From an uncultured Tenacibaculum sp. (GTDB taxonomy: Bacteria > Bacteroidota > Bacteroidia > Flavobacteriales > Flavobacteriaceae): a DNA stretch of 64,000 bases. Made by a program: the position numbers and the translations under genes. The notes below the pieces were generated by a model, which worked only from the letters and a program-made list of their open reading frames with translations, did not search any database and was not told the DNA's origin. Of the stretch, positions 35,306-44,392 are shown in pieces; the first letter of the stretch is position 1, and the number at the start of each line of letters is the position of its first letter. The stretch is taken from contig CANNGJ010000011.1 of assembly GCA_947504185.1 (NCBI GenBank), positions 32,822 to 96,821 of the forward strand, written 5' to 3'.

Positions 35306-36535
35306 CTAAAAAACCTCGTTTACGCTTAAATAAAATCCTTGTGCCCCATAATTACCAAATGCATAATCCAAAGCAATATTGGTTCTCGATTTTTCGTTGA
35401 CCATAAAACGCAGACCTGTCCCAATACCTGTATTTATATAATCGAACATTTTTATATTGGCGTCTTTATTGGTTGCCGTAGTGGCATTGGCATAAATCAC
35501 TGCACCCCATTTCTCCTTGTTTTTTTGTAACGGAAAACGCCACTCCAATTCGGTATAAGAGAGAGACTGTCCTCTAAAACGTCCTTGTGGGTAAGCTCTA
35601 CCAGACCGCCCAAATTGGTCCCATCCTAACGATGGCAAATCTAAATAAGGTAGTGTGCCGCTTGTTTCAAAGTTGCTATAAGTCCAGAGAGCCAGTACGT
35701 TTCTTGGTTGGTTTTTATTAAGGTTAAAATAATCCCTATACTCTAACCATAAGGTCGATGAGCTTTTATTGCTTCCCAGCCATTGCGGGTTGACTTTAAA
35801 TGATATGAAGGCATACCTGCCGTCGTAAGGGTTTATGGTATTGTCCCGTGTGTCGTACAATGCGTTTATAGAAACTCCTGACAAGGTGTATTTTTCCGGA
35901 TTAAAGCCTTTGTCCATACTATAGGCATAATGGCTGGTAATGACCTCGGGCGTAGTTTCCAAATCTAACAACTGGTCGTCTATCTTGCTATGGATGTCCA
36001 AATGATAGCCTACGCCTACAAAAAATCTGGAATTATTAATTCTCTTTAAAGCGGTTTGATACAATCTTAAAAAGTTAAACTTCATAAATTGTGCTTCATC
36101 TATCCCTGCACTTACAAGTCCGTCGTCGTATTCTATACCTGTAGATACCAATCGTGCCGATTGTGGCCCCGTACCAAGGCCAAAAGTGGGTTGGGAGGTG
36201 ATAAAGTACCTCCAATCGGTCATAATTGCCCAAGAGTCTTCTTTTAAAAATGCGGTGGATTTTAGGGTTAGAAGCCACTGCTTTTTTGTTGTGTATATAA
36301 TAGATCCCAAAGCAGAAGATATACTTGTGGTTTCTGGGTCGCCCATATTCCAATTGGCAGCAGGTGCTACACCAAACATCCAACCCGTAGCCGGTGTTGA
36401 GGCTATTATCGGTAACCAAACCGTATTCACTTTTTTACTTGGGTTCTTTTTATCTTCTATATTTTGTTCTTGTGAAAAACCAATTTGAAAAACAGAAAGT
36501 GTAAAAATAAAAATGATTATTCTGGATGCCTTCAT
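35306..36535 (-). CDS. BamA/TamA-family outer-membrane protein (surface antigen type)
   Basis: 409 aa with signal peptide (about 1-21). The body matches the 16-stranded bacterial surface antigen barrel: VSINALYDTRDNTINPYDGRYAFISF, SLGWDQFGRSGRAYPQGRFRGQSLSYTELEWRFPL, GTGLRFMVNEKSRTNIALDYAFG. No POTRA domains are seen, so it is a barrel-only relative and not BamA itself. Perhaps it is involved in lipid or LPS handling in the outer membrane under stress. Confidence 0.87.
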   Translation of the reverse strand: MKASRIIIFIFTLSVFQIGFSQEQNIEDKKNPSKKVNTVWLPIIASTPATGWMFGVAPAANWNMGDPETTSISSALGSIIYTTKKQWLLTLKSTAFLKEDSWAIMTDWRYFITSQPTFGLGTGPQSARLVSTGIEYDDGLVSAGIDEAQFMKFNFLRLYQTALKRINNSRFFVGVGYHLDIHSKIDDQLLDLETTPEVITSHYAYSMDKGFNPEKYTLSGVSINALYDTRDNTINPYDGRYAFISFKVNPQWLGSNKSSSTLWLEYRDYFNLNKNQPRNVLALWTYSNFETSGTLPYLDLPSLGWDQFGRSGRAYPQGRFRGQSLSYTELEWRFPLQKNKEKWGAVIYANATTATNKDANIKMFDYINTGIGTGLRFMVNEKSRTNIALDYAFGNYGAQGFYLSVNEVF

Positions 36536-36630
36536 ACGTTTAATTTTTTCATGAACTTGAGGTTCGGTTATTTAACTATTTCGATAGGTAATGCCCTTGG
36601 TTTGCTAAATGCCCATTATGGGCTTTCATA
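36536..36630 (-). repeat. Intercistronic repeat, copy D (core GCCCATTATGGGC)
   Basis: Exactly fills the 95 bp between the HdeD stop codon and the BamA-like start codon. Palindrome at 36611-36623. Confidence 0.88.
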
Positions 36631-37275
36631 TTAATTACTGTTCTTTTTAATTTCTTCGCTTATTTCCTGCTTAACAGCTGCAAATTTTTCTTTCAGTTCT
36701 TTTGAAATCCTTTTAGGTGTGTCTTTTAATTTTTTCAATTTTAATGAAACATAAATGTTGTACACTCCTGCCATAATTAGCGACAATGCTGTCCATACTA
36801 CCACAGTGAGTCCTGCAAATACGGGATTCCAAATAAGGATGAACGAAAAAATGAGCCCCAAAACAGCCATAAACATAAGTCTGCCCCAATGTGGTACACC
36901 GTAATTTTTTAAATCGAAGGCATAACCTAAACCAGTTATAGACCTGAACATTAACATAAAGCCAACATAAAAAGGAAGGGCGTTTAAAGAAATATTTGGA
37001 TGCATTAACAATAACACACCTATAACAGCGTTTACTATCCCAAAAACCAAGCTCCAGCCCCAATTGTCCAGTATTTTTCGGTTAGAGATAGAAAAGTAAA
37101 CTTCCATAAGACCCGTAACTAAAAATGAAATACTAAAAACTAAAGAAAGTGCAACATAGGATTCTACCGGATAACCAAATACATAGATTCCTAATACTAT
37201 AAAAATGACACCTGTAATTAGAGGTAAATACCAATGCTTAATAGTGTTACTGATTAGTTTAATAAAGTTTGACAT
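36631..37275 (-). CDS. HdeD-family membrane protein (DUF308)
   Basis: A 214-aa inner-membrane protein with six predicted helices as paired DUF308 repeats (WYLPLITGVIFIVLGIYVFGYPVESYVALSLVFS; WGWSLVFGIVNAVIGVLLLMHP; FSFILIWNPVFAGLTVVVWTALSLIMAGVYNI). A charged tail follows (about 180-214). HdeD of E. coli is an acid-resistance membrane protein. It follows the coiled-coil gene, which has the stress palindrome upstream. Confidence 0.88.
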   Translation of the reverse strand: MSNFIKLISNTIKHWYLPLITGVIFIVLGIYVFGYPVESYVALSLVFSISFLVTGLMEVYFSISNRKILDNWGWSLVFGIVNAVIGVLLLMHPNISLNALPFYVGFMLMFRSITGLGYAFDLKNYGVPHWGRLMFMAVLGLIFSFILIWNPVFAGLTVVVWTALSLIMAGVYNIYVSLKLKKLKDTPKRISKELKEKFAAVKQEISEEIKKNSN

Positions 37276-37355
37276 GATTCTATGGTTTTAAATTGATTTT
37301 TATTTGTTTTAACAGATAAATTAAATTGAGAACAGTATCTCGTTATCTGGATAAC

Positions 37356-37745
37356 TTATCTTAAGTTCTTTTTTAATTCATCTGCTTCTATTGCTGTATT
37401 AATGGCTTTTATGATTGCTAATTCTGCCTCCATAATGGATTCGTGAGCCAATCTTATGCGGGCCGCAGCATATTTTTCAGAGTGTTTGGCACGCCTAATG
37501 GCTTGCTTTTTTGTAGGGCTGTTATCAAAATCTTCAACACTGCTTTTTAAGGTTTGTTTTTTTATGATTAGATTTTCCTGGGCCGCACTAAAGGCGCTCA
37601 TAGTTTTGCTTTTATTTTTTTGTATTAGCTGTAAAACCTGTTCTTCTTTGTAATTCGCTTTTTCTATTATATCATCCACTTTTGCCTTAAGTATGGTTAT
37701 ATCTTTTGTAAACTTATTTTTTAACTGCTGTACAGATAAATCCAT
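37356..37745 (-). CDS. Small coiled-coil protein, unknown function
   Basis: A 129-aa, almost wholly helical charged protein (LKNKFTKDITILKAKVDDIIEKANYKEEQVLQLIQKN...). No signal peptide and no family recognised. It is probably the first gene of the run with HdeD and the BamA-like gene, and stress palindrome site 5 lies 125 bp upstream. Confidence 0.65.
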   Translation of the reverse strand: MDLSVQQLKNKFTKDITILKAKVDDIIEKANYKEEQVLQLIQKNKSKTMSAFSAAQENLIIKKQTLKSSVEDFDNSPTKKQAIRRAKHSEKYAAARIRLAHESIMEAELAIIKAINTAIEADELKKNLR

Positions 37746-37869
37746 AACTTAAATATTTATTATGCGTATTGTTTCAATTAGATGCGAAGAGGTTATAAAA
37801 TTTCAAATGCTTCTACATGAAGTACAATGTGCTAACTCAAACAAATTTAGAAGACTAAAAATCAAATAA

Positions 37870-37887
37870 TCTTGAATTAATTCAATA
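37870..37887. promoter_or_regulatory. Stress-regulon palindrome, site 5 (coiled-coil/HdeD run)
   Basis: Perfect 14-bp core TTGAATTAATTCAA (37872-37885) within an 18-bp imperfect palindrome, 125 bp upstream of the coiled-coil gene. On the gene strand it is followed by TATTTGATTTTTAG and CTAAATTT, matching the dnaJ and csbD sites. Confidence 0.7.
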
Positions 37888-37968
37888 ATATTTCTTGTAT
37901 GTACGTCTTCAGATGAATTTGAACCTTTTGGGTTAAAATTTAAAAAGGTTTGTATGCTAATTTTAAGT

Positions 37969-38915
37969 TTAATTTACATCCCTTTCAGACAAAAAATTAA
38001 GTGTTGTTTTTTTCACTTTATCACCATCATTTCCCCACCATACAAAGTGTCCCGCTCCATTAATTTTAATCATTTCAATTGTTCTTATTTCTTTTTCTAG
38101 TTTTTCAGCGTGCTCAATTCCAACATCTTTATCAACTTTTGAATAGATTGCTAATGTTGGACACGAAATAGAAGACCAATCAATATTAGCAAGAGCTGTT
38201 GCATAGGCAACTTCTGCCATCATGTCATTGTAAAGTTTATCCATTGGTGTAAGAGTATATACATATTGTTTAAATTCTTTTTTCTTCTCGCTACAATTCA
38301 TAATCTCATTAGCTATTTTTATTATTTCTTTTTTGTTGATATTGGCTTCGGTTTTTAGAAATGATTTTATTGTAGCCTTAGGAAATACTAGAGCTGATAA
38401 CTTCAATAAAAAGGATATTGCCTTTTTACCTTTTTTAGATAGAATTATTTTTCCTAATAAGGAATTTGCTGATGCTTGATTAATTGTATATTTTCCTGCA
38501 ATTGCAGACCAAAGAATAAGTTTTTTTATAGGAAACTTTTTTGCATAGAATAAAGCTTGTAATCCGCCTATTGAAATTCCGAAAACCGTTACAGGGGTGG
38601 TAACACCAATACTTTCAAGAGTCTCTTTGTAAATATTAGCATGCTCTTTATGCTGTTTACAGTTTTAAGAGGTAAATTGTAGTAACCTGGTCGGTTAACA
38701 CTAATTAATCTATATCCTTTGTTTATTAACCAATTAAAAACTAAAACACTGTTAAATCCAGCTCCACCTCCTGTAGAGAATAAAATGATTTCGCCGTTTT
38801 TCGGCCCAACATCAATATACCTAATTTCTCCATAAGAAGTTTTAGCCGTTTTATAAGTGTCGAATTTTCTTTTTTCAAGTTTACTAACTAATGATAAACA
38901 ATCAATATTAAACAT
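37969..38915 (-). pseudogene. Alpha/beta-hydrolase gene split by one frameshift
   Basis: The track shows two ORFs (38589-38915 and 37969-38406). Reading the gap, one shift at the T-run 38647-38649 joins them. The N-terminal part (MFNIDCLSLVSKLEKRKFDTYKTAKTSYGEIRYIDVGP...) continues as KEHANIYKETLESIGVTTPV. Next come the nucleophile elbow GISIGG and the C-terminal ORF with its late GAGHF histidine. One extra A on the coding strand would restore a roughly 315-aa hydrolase. A real inactivation and a sequencing error in a homopolymer are both possible. Confidence 0.8.
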
Positions 38916-38920
38916 TTGTA

Positions 38921-39063
38921 TGTCCGTTTTATGTCATAATTATATTTTAAAGCGTCATTCCGAATTTATTTCGGAATCTCATCACTCAATAAATCAAATA
39001 TTTACAATGAGAACCTGAAACAAGTTCAGGTTGACGAGTGTCTTTTATGACTCATTACGGACA
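38921..39063. repeat. Nested inverted-repeat (MITE-like) element
   Basis: Outer arms TGTCCGT...TTATGAC / ACGGACA (38921-38939 with 39045-39063, about 15 of 19 pairs) enclose an inner imperfect palindrome. The inner arms run from CGTCATTCCGAATTTATTTC (38953) to CAGGTTGACG (end 39036). The inner part resembles the dispersed CGTCATTCC... elements of flavobacteria. It sits immediately upstream of the broken hydrolase gene and has no coding capacity. Confidence 0.65.
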
Positions 39064-39098
39064 ATCAATTAAACATTTATACTTTCCTAAATCAATTA

Positions 39099-39407
39099 TC
39101 AAAAATCTCCTTTTGCCCATTTTTCCTGTAACTCAATATATTTTTGTTTTGGTTCGCAAGTTTTCCAATTAATAGTATGCTTTTTACATATTTGAAGATG
39201 AAATATAAACCCAATTAAAGGGTGCCCTATAATAAATAGCAAACTCCAATGTAAAAACCAATACGAAAGAGCAAAAGATACGCCTACATAAAAAAGGAAT
39301 TTTCCTGGTATTTTCCACTTTGGTCTTACATATTTTCCATTGTGAAAATAACCTAAAAACCAAATAAAAATGGCTAATATTGTATATAAAAGTTGAACTG
39401 TTTTCAT
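39099..39407 (-). CDS. Small membrane protein, unknown
   Basis: 102 aa, with about three hydrophobic helices (LLYTILAIFIWFLGYF; FLFYVGVSFALSYWFLHWSLLFIIGHPLIGFIF) and a charged tail. No family recognised. It overlaps the upstream 87-aa gene by 4 bases (ATGA), so they are co-translated. Confidence 0.6.
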   Translation of the reverse strand: MKTVQLLYTILAIFIWFLGYFHNGKYVRPKWKIPGKFLFYVGVSFALSYWFLHWSLLFIIGHPLIGFIFHLQICKKHTINWKTCEPKQKYIELQEKWAKGDF

Positions 39408-39667
39408 TTTAAAAAAGGATTTCCTAGTTCTCTTAATTTTCTTAAATGTGTGTTGCAGAGTTCTGATATCTCACAAAAATCTTCAGAAAAATATAATTTA
39501 AACATATTTTGGGTGTCGCAACTTACTCCCAACAAATACCCTGTAGGGAATATTTTGAGCGCTACAGCAGATTCTGTTTGTTCATCTTCTTCCTTAACAA
39601 CGATAGGCCACTCGGTAGCTCCTTCTGCTAATTTGTATGCTTGCTTTTCAGTAATTTCTTTTATCAT
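39404..39667 (-). CDS. Small cytoplasmic protein, unknown
   Basis: 87 aa, acidic, no signal or membrane segment. Nothing recognised. Supported as a gene by tight spacing: 20 bp from the GNAT gene and a 4-bp overlap with the membrane protein gene. Confidence 0.55.
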   Translation of the reverse strand: MIKEITEKQAYKLAEGATEWPIVVKEEDEQTESAVALKIFPTGYLLGVSCDTQNMFKLYFSEDFCEISELCNTHLRKLRELGNPFLK

Positions 39668-39686
39668 TTTAAAAATGAATATTAAT

Positions 39687-40130
39687 TTAACAATTTCTAT
39701 TTATCCACCTTTTAAAGGTCATTTCAAATTTTATTTCTCCATCTCCATAAACTCCAATTTCTATCCAACCTGACTTTCTGTAAAATAAATCAGCTCTTGT
39801 GTTTGGTGTAGTACTTAACCAAATGCTTTTATCAGTTTGGTTAAAATACCAGTTTAACATTTTATCATGCAATTGTCTTCCAATTCCTTTTTTGTCATAA
39901 GTTGGGTGAACGAATAATGCCCAAACGTTATTTTCTTTTAAATCAACTATTGAAAAACCTACAACTTTGTTTTCAATTTCGCATACCCATCCTTTCCCTC
40001 TTTTAGTTATATAATCTAAACAATCTGTATCAGTAACTAAATCGGGATTTGATAAAATGTTTTCTTTTACACTGTTACGTATAATTTGAATTTCAGCAAT
40101 ATCAGCTTTGGTTGCCGTTCTAAATATCAT
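39687..40130 (-). CDS. GNAT-family N-acetyltransferase
   Basis: 147 aa. Acetyl-CoA-binding motif A is VWALFVHPTYDKKGIGRQLHDKML (about 70-95), and an N-terminal segment RTATKADIAEIQIIRNSV is typical of the family. Substrate unknown. First of a short operon of three. Confidence 0.88.
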   Translation of the reverse strand: MIFRTATKADIAEIQIIRNSVKENILSNPDLVTDTDCLDYITKRGKGWVCEIENKVVGFSIVDLKENNVWALFVHPTYDKKGIGRQLHDKMLNWYFNQTDKSIWLSTTPNTRADLFYRKSGWIEIGVYGDGEIKFEMTFKRWINRNC

Positions 40131-40196
40131 TTTTTAATTTATGTATTAGTTTTTATGTAATTGCTTTTTTACAATTGTTTATAACTGATTTTTAAA

Positions 40197-40474
40197 CTAA
40201 ATTTCATTAAGTTCTTTAACTGTAAATTCATTTTCAATGTTTCCAGTATTTAGAGTAGTTTTAGGTTCAAAAAGAAGAACTTTTACTTCTCCAACTGCAA
40301 TAGGTTTATGATTGGTTTTTCTAGGAATAATAACAAATTCTCCAGGGTCTAACTCTAAAGTTTTATTATCTAAAACCATTAATAACTTTCCTTCAATGAC
40401 AAGAAACATTTCGTCTTCATTTTCGTGTTGTGCATTATAAATTTATCTTTAAGATTTACAGTCTTTATTTCCAT
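40197..40474 (-). pseudogene. Cupin-domain gene with internal deletion and frameshift
   Basis: The reading frame starts MEIKTVNLKDKF at 40474. It then jumps frame directly to NAQHENEDEMFLVIEGKLLMVL, which is the metal-binding half of the cupin (HENED...). The roughly 25 residues that normally separate these parts, including the first part of the metal motif, are gone. The 70-aa ORF in the track is only the C-terminal part. A decayed cupin gene. Confidence 0.75.
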
Positions 40475-40621
40475 TTAATTTTTATAGTTTGTTTACAATT
40501 ATTACACAAATACAATTTAATCTATTCGATCTTTTAACCATCATTCAACTTATTTCTAAATATGAAAAAAAAAATCAAATAATTGTTTTTTAAGCAAAGA
40601 TACATATATTTGCTCTTTAAC

Positions 40622-40639
40622 AAACCAACTAGTCGGTTT
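40622..40639. promoter_or_regulatory. TetR-type operator
   Basis: An 18-bp near-palindrome AAACCAACTAGTCGGTTT (16 of 18 positions symmetric), 16 bp upstream of the TetR start. Likely an autoregulatory site. Confidence 0.65.
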
Positions 40640-40654
40640 TAATATTTGGTGTTT

Positions 40655-41221
40655 ATGGTTTCTAAAATGGCAATCGTTATAGATGTGGCAAGAGAACTCT
40701 TTGCAGAAAAAGGATATGATAATACCTCTATGGCAGATATTTGCAATAAAGCGAGTGTATCAAAAGGGTTAATTTATCATCACTTCTCATCAAAAGAAGA
40801 ACTTTTAAAGGCTATATACATTAGTACAGTAGAAGAAATGAAAAACTTGGGAGGAGAAATTAATTTAAACAAACCTCCTAAAGAGATAATTATAGAATAT
40901 ATAGATACTATTATAGAGCAGGTTAAATTGCATAAGACCTTTTTTAAAATTCATTTAAACAATTCAGTCTTTCAACCGAGTACTCGTAAAATTTTGCAAG
41001 AGCATATTGCATCTACTACAACTACTTATTTAGAGCAAGTGAAAATGGTATTTAATAGAGTGGATAAAAAAAATGCAGATGTATTGAGTTATCTGTTAAT
41101 TTCTAAAATTGACGGAGTGGTATTAAACTATTTAACGGTATTTAAGGATTATCCAATTGACCAAGTTAAGAAAGCACTAATAGAAGAGTACAAAATATTA
41201 TTAAACCAAAATTTATCTTAA
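40655..41221 (+). CDS. TetR/AcrR-family transcriptional regulator
   Basis: Start chosen at the ATG at 40655 (MVSKMAIVIDVARELFAEKGY); the track start is a TTG. HTH about 22-45 (TSMADICNKASVSKGLIYHHFSSKEELLKAIY). The C-terminal ligand domain has no recognised specificity. The palindrome directly upstream suggests self-control, and the next gene (TraB-like lipoprotein, 9 bp on) may be in the same transcript. Confidence 0.9.
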   Translation: MVSKMAIVIDVARELFAEKGYDNTSMADICNKASVSKGLIYHHFSSKEELLKAIYISTVEEMKNLGGEINLNKPPKEIIIEYIDTIIEQVKLHKTFFKIHLNNSVFQPSTRKILQEHIASTTTTYLEQVKMVFNRVDKKNADVLSYLLISKIDGVVLNYLTVFKDYPIDQVKKALIEEYKILLNQNLS

Positions 41222-41230
41222 TCAACATCA

Positions 41231-42043
41231 ATGAAAAAAATATTACTCATTCTGTTTGCAGCAATGCTACTATTTAATTGCACAGAAAAGAAAACAGAAT
41301 TGATAATTCTTGGCACAGTACATAAACCCATTAAAGGTTTTCAACCAGATAGCCTCTATAAAATCTTAGTTAATATAAAACCAGATTTAATTCTCTTTGA
41401 AGTAGACTCATCCTTCTTTACTAAAGAATTTAAATTTAATAAAACTTGGGATAGTAATGAGAATATTACTACCGTTAAGTATATGAAAAATTTTGATGTT
41501 GATGTTAGACCTTATGAATTTACTAGCAGGAATGAATATAGAAGAAAAATAGGTGCCAGACCTACGGACTCTAAAGCCCTAAAGCTTTTAGACAGTATGT
41601 TTAAAAAGGAACAATTAGATTCTGTAAGCAAACAAGTTTACAGCCAGTTTTTAAGATTAAATGACACGCTAAATTCGTTCGCTTTTTATGGAGCCGAGGC
41701 ATTTAATAATATTGAAGCAGATAAGATATCTGAGGCTAGACAACACCATAAATACAAAGAACTTTTAAAGATAATGGAAAAATATTCTGTTTTTTCTGAA
41801 ACCTTCTTTGTAAAAAATAATAATGATAGCATAAGCTATTTAGAAGGTTATAAAAGAGCTTCCAAGTTTTGGGATTTAAGAAATGAAACAATGTCAAAAA
41901 ACATTTTACATTTTGTAAAAGAATACAAAGGTAGCAAAATTGTGGTTTTGAATGGTTATTACCATAGATATTATTTAAACGCTTTAATTAAACCAAAACA
42001 AGATAGTTTAAGATTTATAGTTAAAGAGTTTTATGATTACTAA
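41231..42043 (+). CDS. Lipoprotein of the TraB/GumN/EreA-like type
   Basis: 270 aa, lipobox LLFNC. The N-terminal LIILGTVHKPIKGF with a His, an ER-type central helix region (FWDLRNETMSKNI) and the late GSKIVVLNGYYHRYYL resemble TraB/EreA-like domains. Assignment is tentative. Its 3' end overlaps the next (broken) ORF. Confidence 0.6.
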   Translation: MKKILLILFAAMLLFNCTEKKTELIILGTVHKPIKGFQPDSLYKILVNIKPDLILFEVDSSFFTKEFKFNKTWDSNENITTVKYMKNFDVDVRPYEFTSRNEYRRKIGARPTDSKALKLLDSMFKKEQLDSVSKQVYSQFLRLNDTLNSFAFYGAEAFNNIEADKISEARQHHKYKELLKIMEKYSVFSETFFVKNNNDSISYLEGYKRASKFWDLRNETMSKNILHFVKEYKGSKIVVLNGYYHRYYLNALIKPKQDSLRFIVKEFYDY

Positions 42044-42512
42044 ATCTATACATTTCAATTATAAGTTCAATTATTCAAGAGTTAAATGTCAAAAAATATA
42101 CATTCACTTTATTGGTGCTACGGCTACCTCTTTTGGTGTTAAAAAGCATATACACTCTGTTCCAGAGAAAATGATACTTATCAGTCCATATAATTCAATC
42201 AACTATTTGGCCGAAAACATGGCTAACTTTTTAAAGCTTAATAAAAAGTTTGTTAATGAGTTTAACAATAAAATTTTAGAAGAACTAAATCATTCTCTTG
42301 AAGAACTAGAAATATCGAAACAAGTTGAAAATTTAAAAGATCATAATATTTCAATTATTCATTCAATTGACGACCCGATAATAGATTTCTCAGAAAGCAA
42401 AAAGATTAAAAACAACTCTTTAACCAATGTTAATTTAGAATTAGTAGATGGAGCAAAACATTCAAAAAGTCACCCAATTATTTTTAATGCAGTATTAAAA
42501 AAAGTTAGTTAA
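42033..42512 (+). pseudogene. C-terminal fragment of an alpha/beta hydrolase
   Basis: From about residue 26 (FIGATATSFGVKKHI, which corresponds to a degraded nucleophile region) to the end (LELVDGAKHSKSHPIIFNAVLKKV, with the catalytic-His region). The first half of the hydrolase is absent, and the ORF runs in from the overlap with the upstream gene. A truncated gene. Confidence 0.65.
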
Positions 42513-42547
42513 CTACACTAAATGATTTTACCAAAAAATAATATCTT

Positions 42548-43510
42548 ATGATAAAAAGAATAACAGCCATATTATTTTGTCTTATTCTTCAGAGTAGTTT
42601 TTCACAAAATACTGTCGAAGCTGAATTTGACACTATTTTTAGATATGAGTTTACATCCTTAAAAAATAAGCATAACAAAAAAGTTCTTATAGACGAAGCA
42701 CATAATACCATATATTCATTACCCCACGGAAAAGCAAGTGCTAGAGAAATGTTACGAATAATGGAAGTAGATGGCTTTGAAGTTGAGTTCACAAAAAACA
42801 AATTAGACTCAATCAATCTTACAAAATCTAAAGTAAATTTGTTAGTCTTACATGGTATGCCAAACGATAAGGTTACCTTAAATAGTGGTTCAAAACAAGA
42901 AATTTTATATAAATCACCGTTAGATAATCAAGAAGTAGTTGATATTACAAAATATGTATATCATGGTGGAAGTCTACTCTTGTTTTTAAGTCATTTTCCA
43001 AATGGTAGTGGCGCATTACCGCTTTTAGAAGCTTTTCAAGTAAAATTTAGAGACGGATATGCATTTCATCCAAATTATCTTGGGCATAATGGAGGGTTAT
43101 GTAGTCACTTCTTGATGAATGATGAAAACAATCTTTTAAAAAAAGAGCATCCTGTTTTTAAGGATAATTATAACCTAAAAACGCCAATGCCAAACAATGT
43201 AAAATTCCTTTGTGGTGCCGCTGTCTTTAGAAACTCTGAAGACGTGATATTAGCATTTCCAAACAACACGACCAACTTTACTCCAGCAAAAAACAGTGAA
43301 GACATTGAAGAAATCTCTGACGCCTATGCAGGAATGATTGGGTTTGAGTATGGCGCGGGCAGAGTTGTTATTGCAACAGACCAAGGTATGTTTAGAAGCT
43401 TGGATTTGATAATTGATGACGAAAAAATACCAGTTACCATTCATGATCCAGAATGCGATAATGCGACCTTGTTTTTGAATGTTTTGAGATGGCTGGCTCA
43501 ACTAAATTAA
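42548..43510 (+). CDS. Secreted protein, DUF4350/IFT52-like
   Basis: 320 aa with signal peptide (about 1-20, ending SFSQ). The body has an alpha/beta pattern (KKVLIDEAHNTIYSLPHGKASAREMLRIME; NLLVLHGMP; LLLFLSHFPNGSG; GRVVIATDQGMFRS) that recalls DUF4350/GldG-IFT52-like domains. No enzyme motif is recognised. Confidence 0.6.
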   Translation: MIKRITAILFCLILQSSFSQNTVEAEFDTIFRYEFTSLKNKHNKKVLIDEAHNTIYSLPHGKASAREMLRIMEVDGFEVEFTKNKLDSINLTKSKVNLLVLHGMPNDKVTLNSGSKQEILYKSPLDNQEVVDITKYVYHGGSLLLFLSHFPNGSGALPLLEAFQVKFRDGYAFHPNYLGHNGGLCSHFLMNDENNLLKKEHPVFKDNYNLKTPMPNNVKFLCGAAVFRNSEDVILAFPNNTTNFTPAKNSEDIEEISDAYAGMIGFEYGAGRVVIATDQGMFRSLDLIIDDEKIPVTIHDPECDNATLFLNVLRWLAQLN

Positions 43511-43555
43511 ACTGATTTCGACTAACAAAATCATTGGCTATAAAAACTTGTTGCT

Positions 43556-44374
43556 ATGAGTAAGTTAAAAAACATAAGAGAACTATTTCAACCTATACAG
43601 CCATCTGTAAGAAAAGTAGGAGGAAATGTTTCTTATACCGAATTCCCGCCGTCAACTAACTTACAACCGTATATATATTGTTATTGGCAACTAAAAACAA
43701 CTAAAAAACTAGACGAACATTTTAGTTATAAAGTAGTTTCTGATGGTTGTATAGATATTTTATTTGAAATAAATAATCCGAAAGAAAACTTTGTAGCTGG
43801 TTTTTGTAGAAAGTATACTGAATATGTATTACTGCCAGAATTTAACTATGTGGGCATACGCTTTTTACCAACCATTTTCCCTCAATTTTTTCACGTAAGT
43901 GCAGAAGAGTTAAGTAATAAGTTTCAAATCTTGGGTAATTTTGCTCCGCAAACTTCAAAGTTTATTGCCGAACATTTTTACGTAGAGATGAACGTAAATG
44001 AAATAAAGCAAAAGCTTGATAATCATTTTACATCTCTTTTAAACAAAATTACTTTTGATCTTGATAATAGATTGTATAATGCCATAGATATTATTCTTAA
44101 AAATTATGGGGTTTTAAATGTTCAAAAAGATATTGATGTTGGGTTGAGTAATAGGCAATTAAGAAGACTTTTTCAGTTTTATATAGGCGATTCCCCTAAA
44201 ACGTTCAGTAAAGTTGTTCAGTTTCAAAATATACTAAAAGCTAAACCATCAAAACAAAGTTTAAAACAAAACAAACTATTCTATGATGTAGGATATTACG
44301 ATCAATCTCATTTTATAAAAGATTTTAAGAATTTTTATGGAGTTACACCCAATAAAGCATTTGACAGAAGTTAA
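43556..44374 (+). CDS. AraC-family transcriptional regulator
   Basis: 272 aa. The N-terminal DUF6597-type domain (YTEFPPSTNLQPYIYCYWQL; DGCIDILFEINN; YVGIRFLPTIFPQFF) is followed by the AraC HTH pair (about 180-270) with VGYYDQSHFIKDFKNFYGVTPNKAF. The promoter for the VOC genes starts about 20 bp after its stop codon, making these the likely targets. Confidence 0.9.
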   Translation: MSKLKNIRELFQPIQPSVRKVGGNVSYTEFPPSTNLQPYIYCYWQLKTTKKLDEHFSYKVVSDGCIDILFEINNPKENFVAGFCRKYTEYVLLPEFNYVGIRFLPTIFPQFFHVSAEELSNKFQILGNFAPQTSKFIAEHFYVEMNVNEIKQKLDNHFTSLLNKITFDLDNRLYNAIDIILKNYGVLNVQKDIDVGLSNRQLRRLFQFYIGDSPKTFSKVVQFQNILKAKPSKQSLKQNKLFYDVGYYDQSHFIKDFKNFYGVTPNKAFDRS

Positions 44375-44392
44375 TATGTCCGTTTTTTACTA

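Noticed and set aside
44376-44387. TATGTCCGTTTT shared with the element at 38920 as a repeat
   Set aside because: Only about 12 bases are shared and the rest differs; chance or a weak AraC-related site is more likely.
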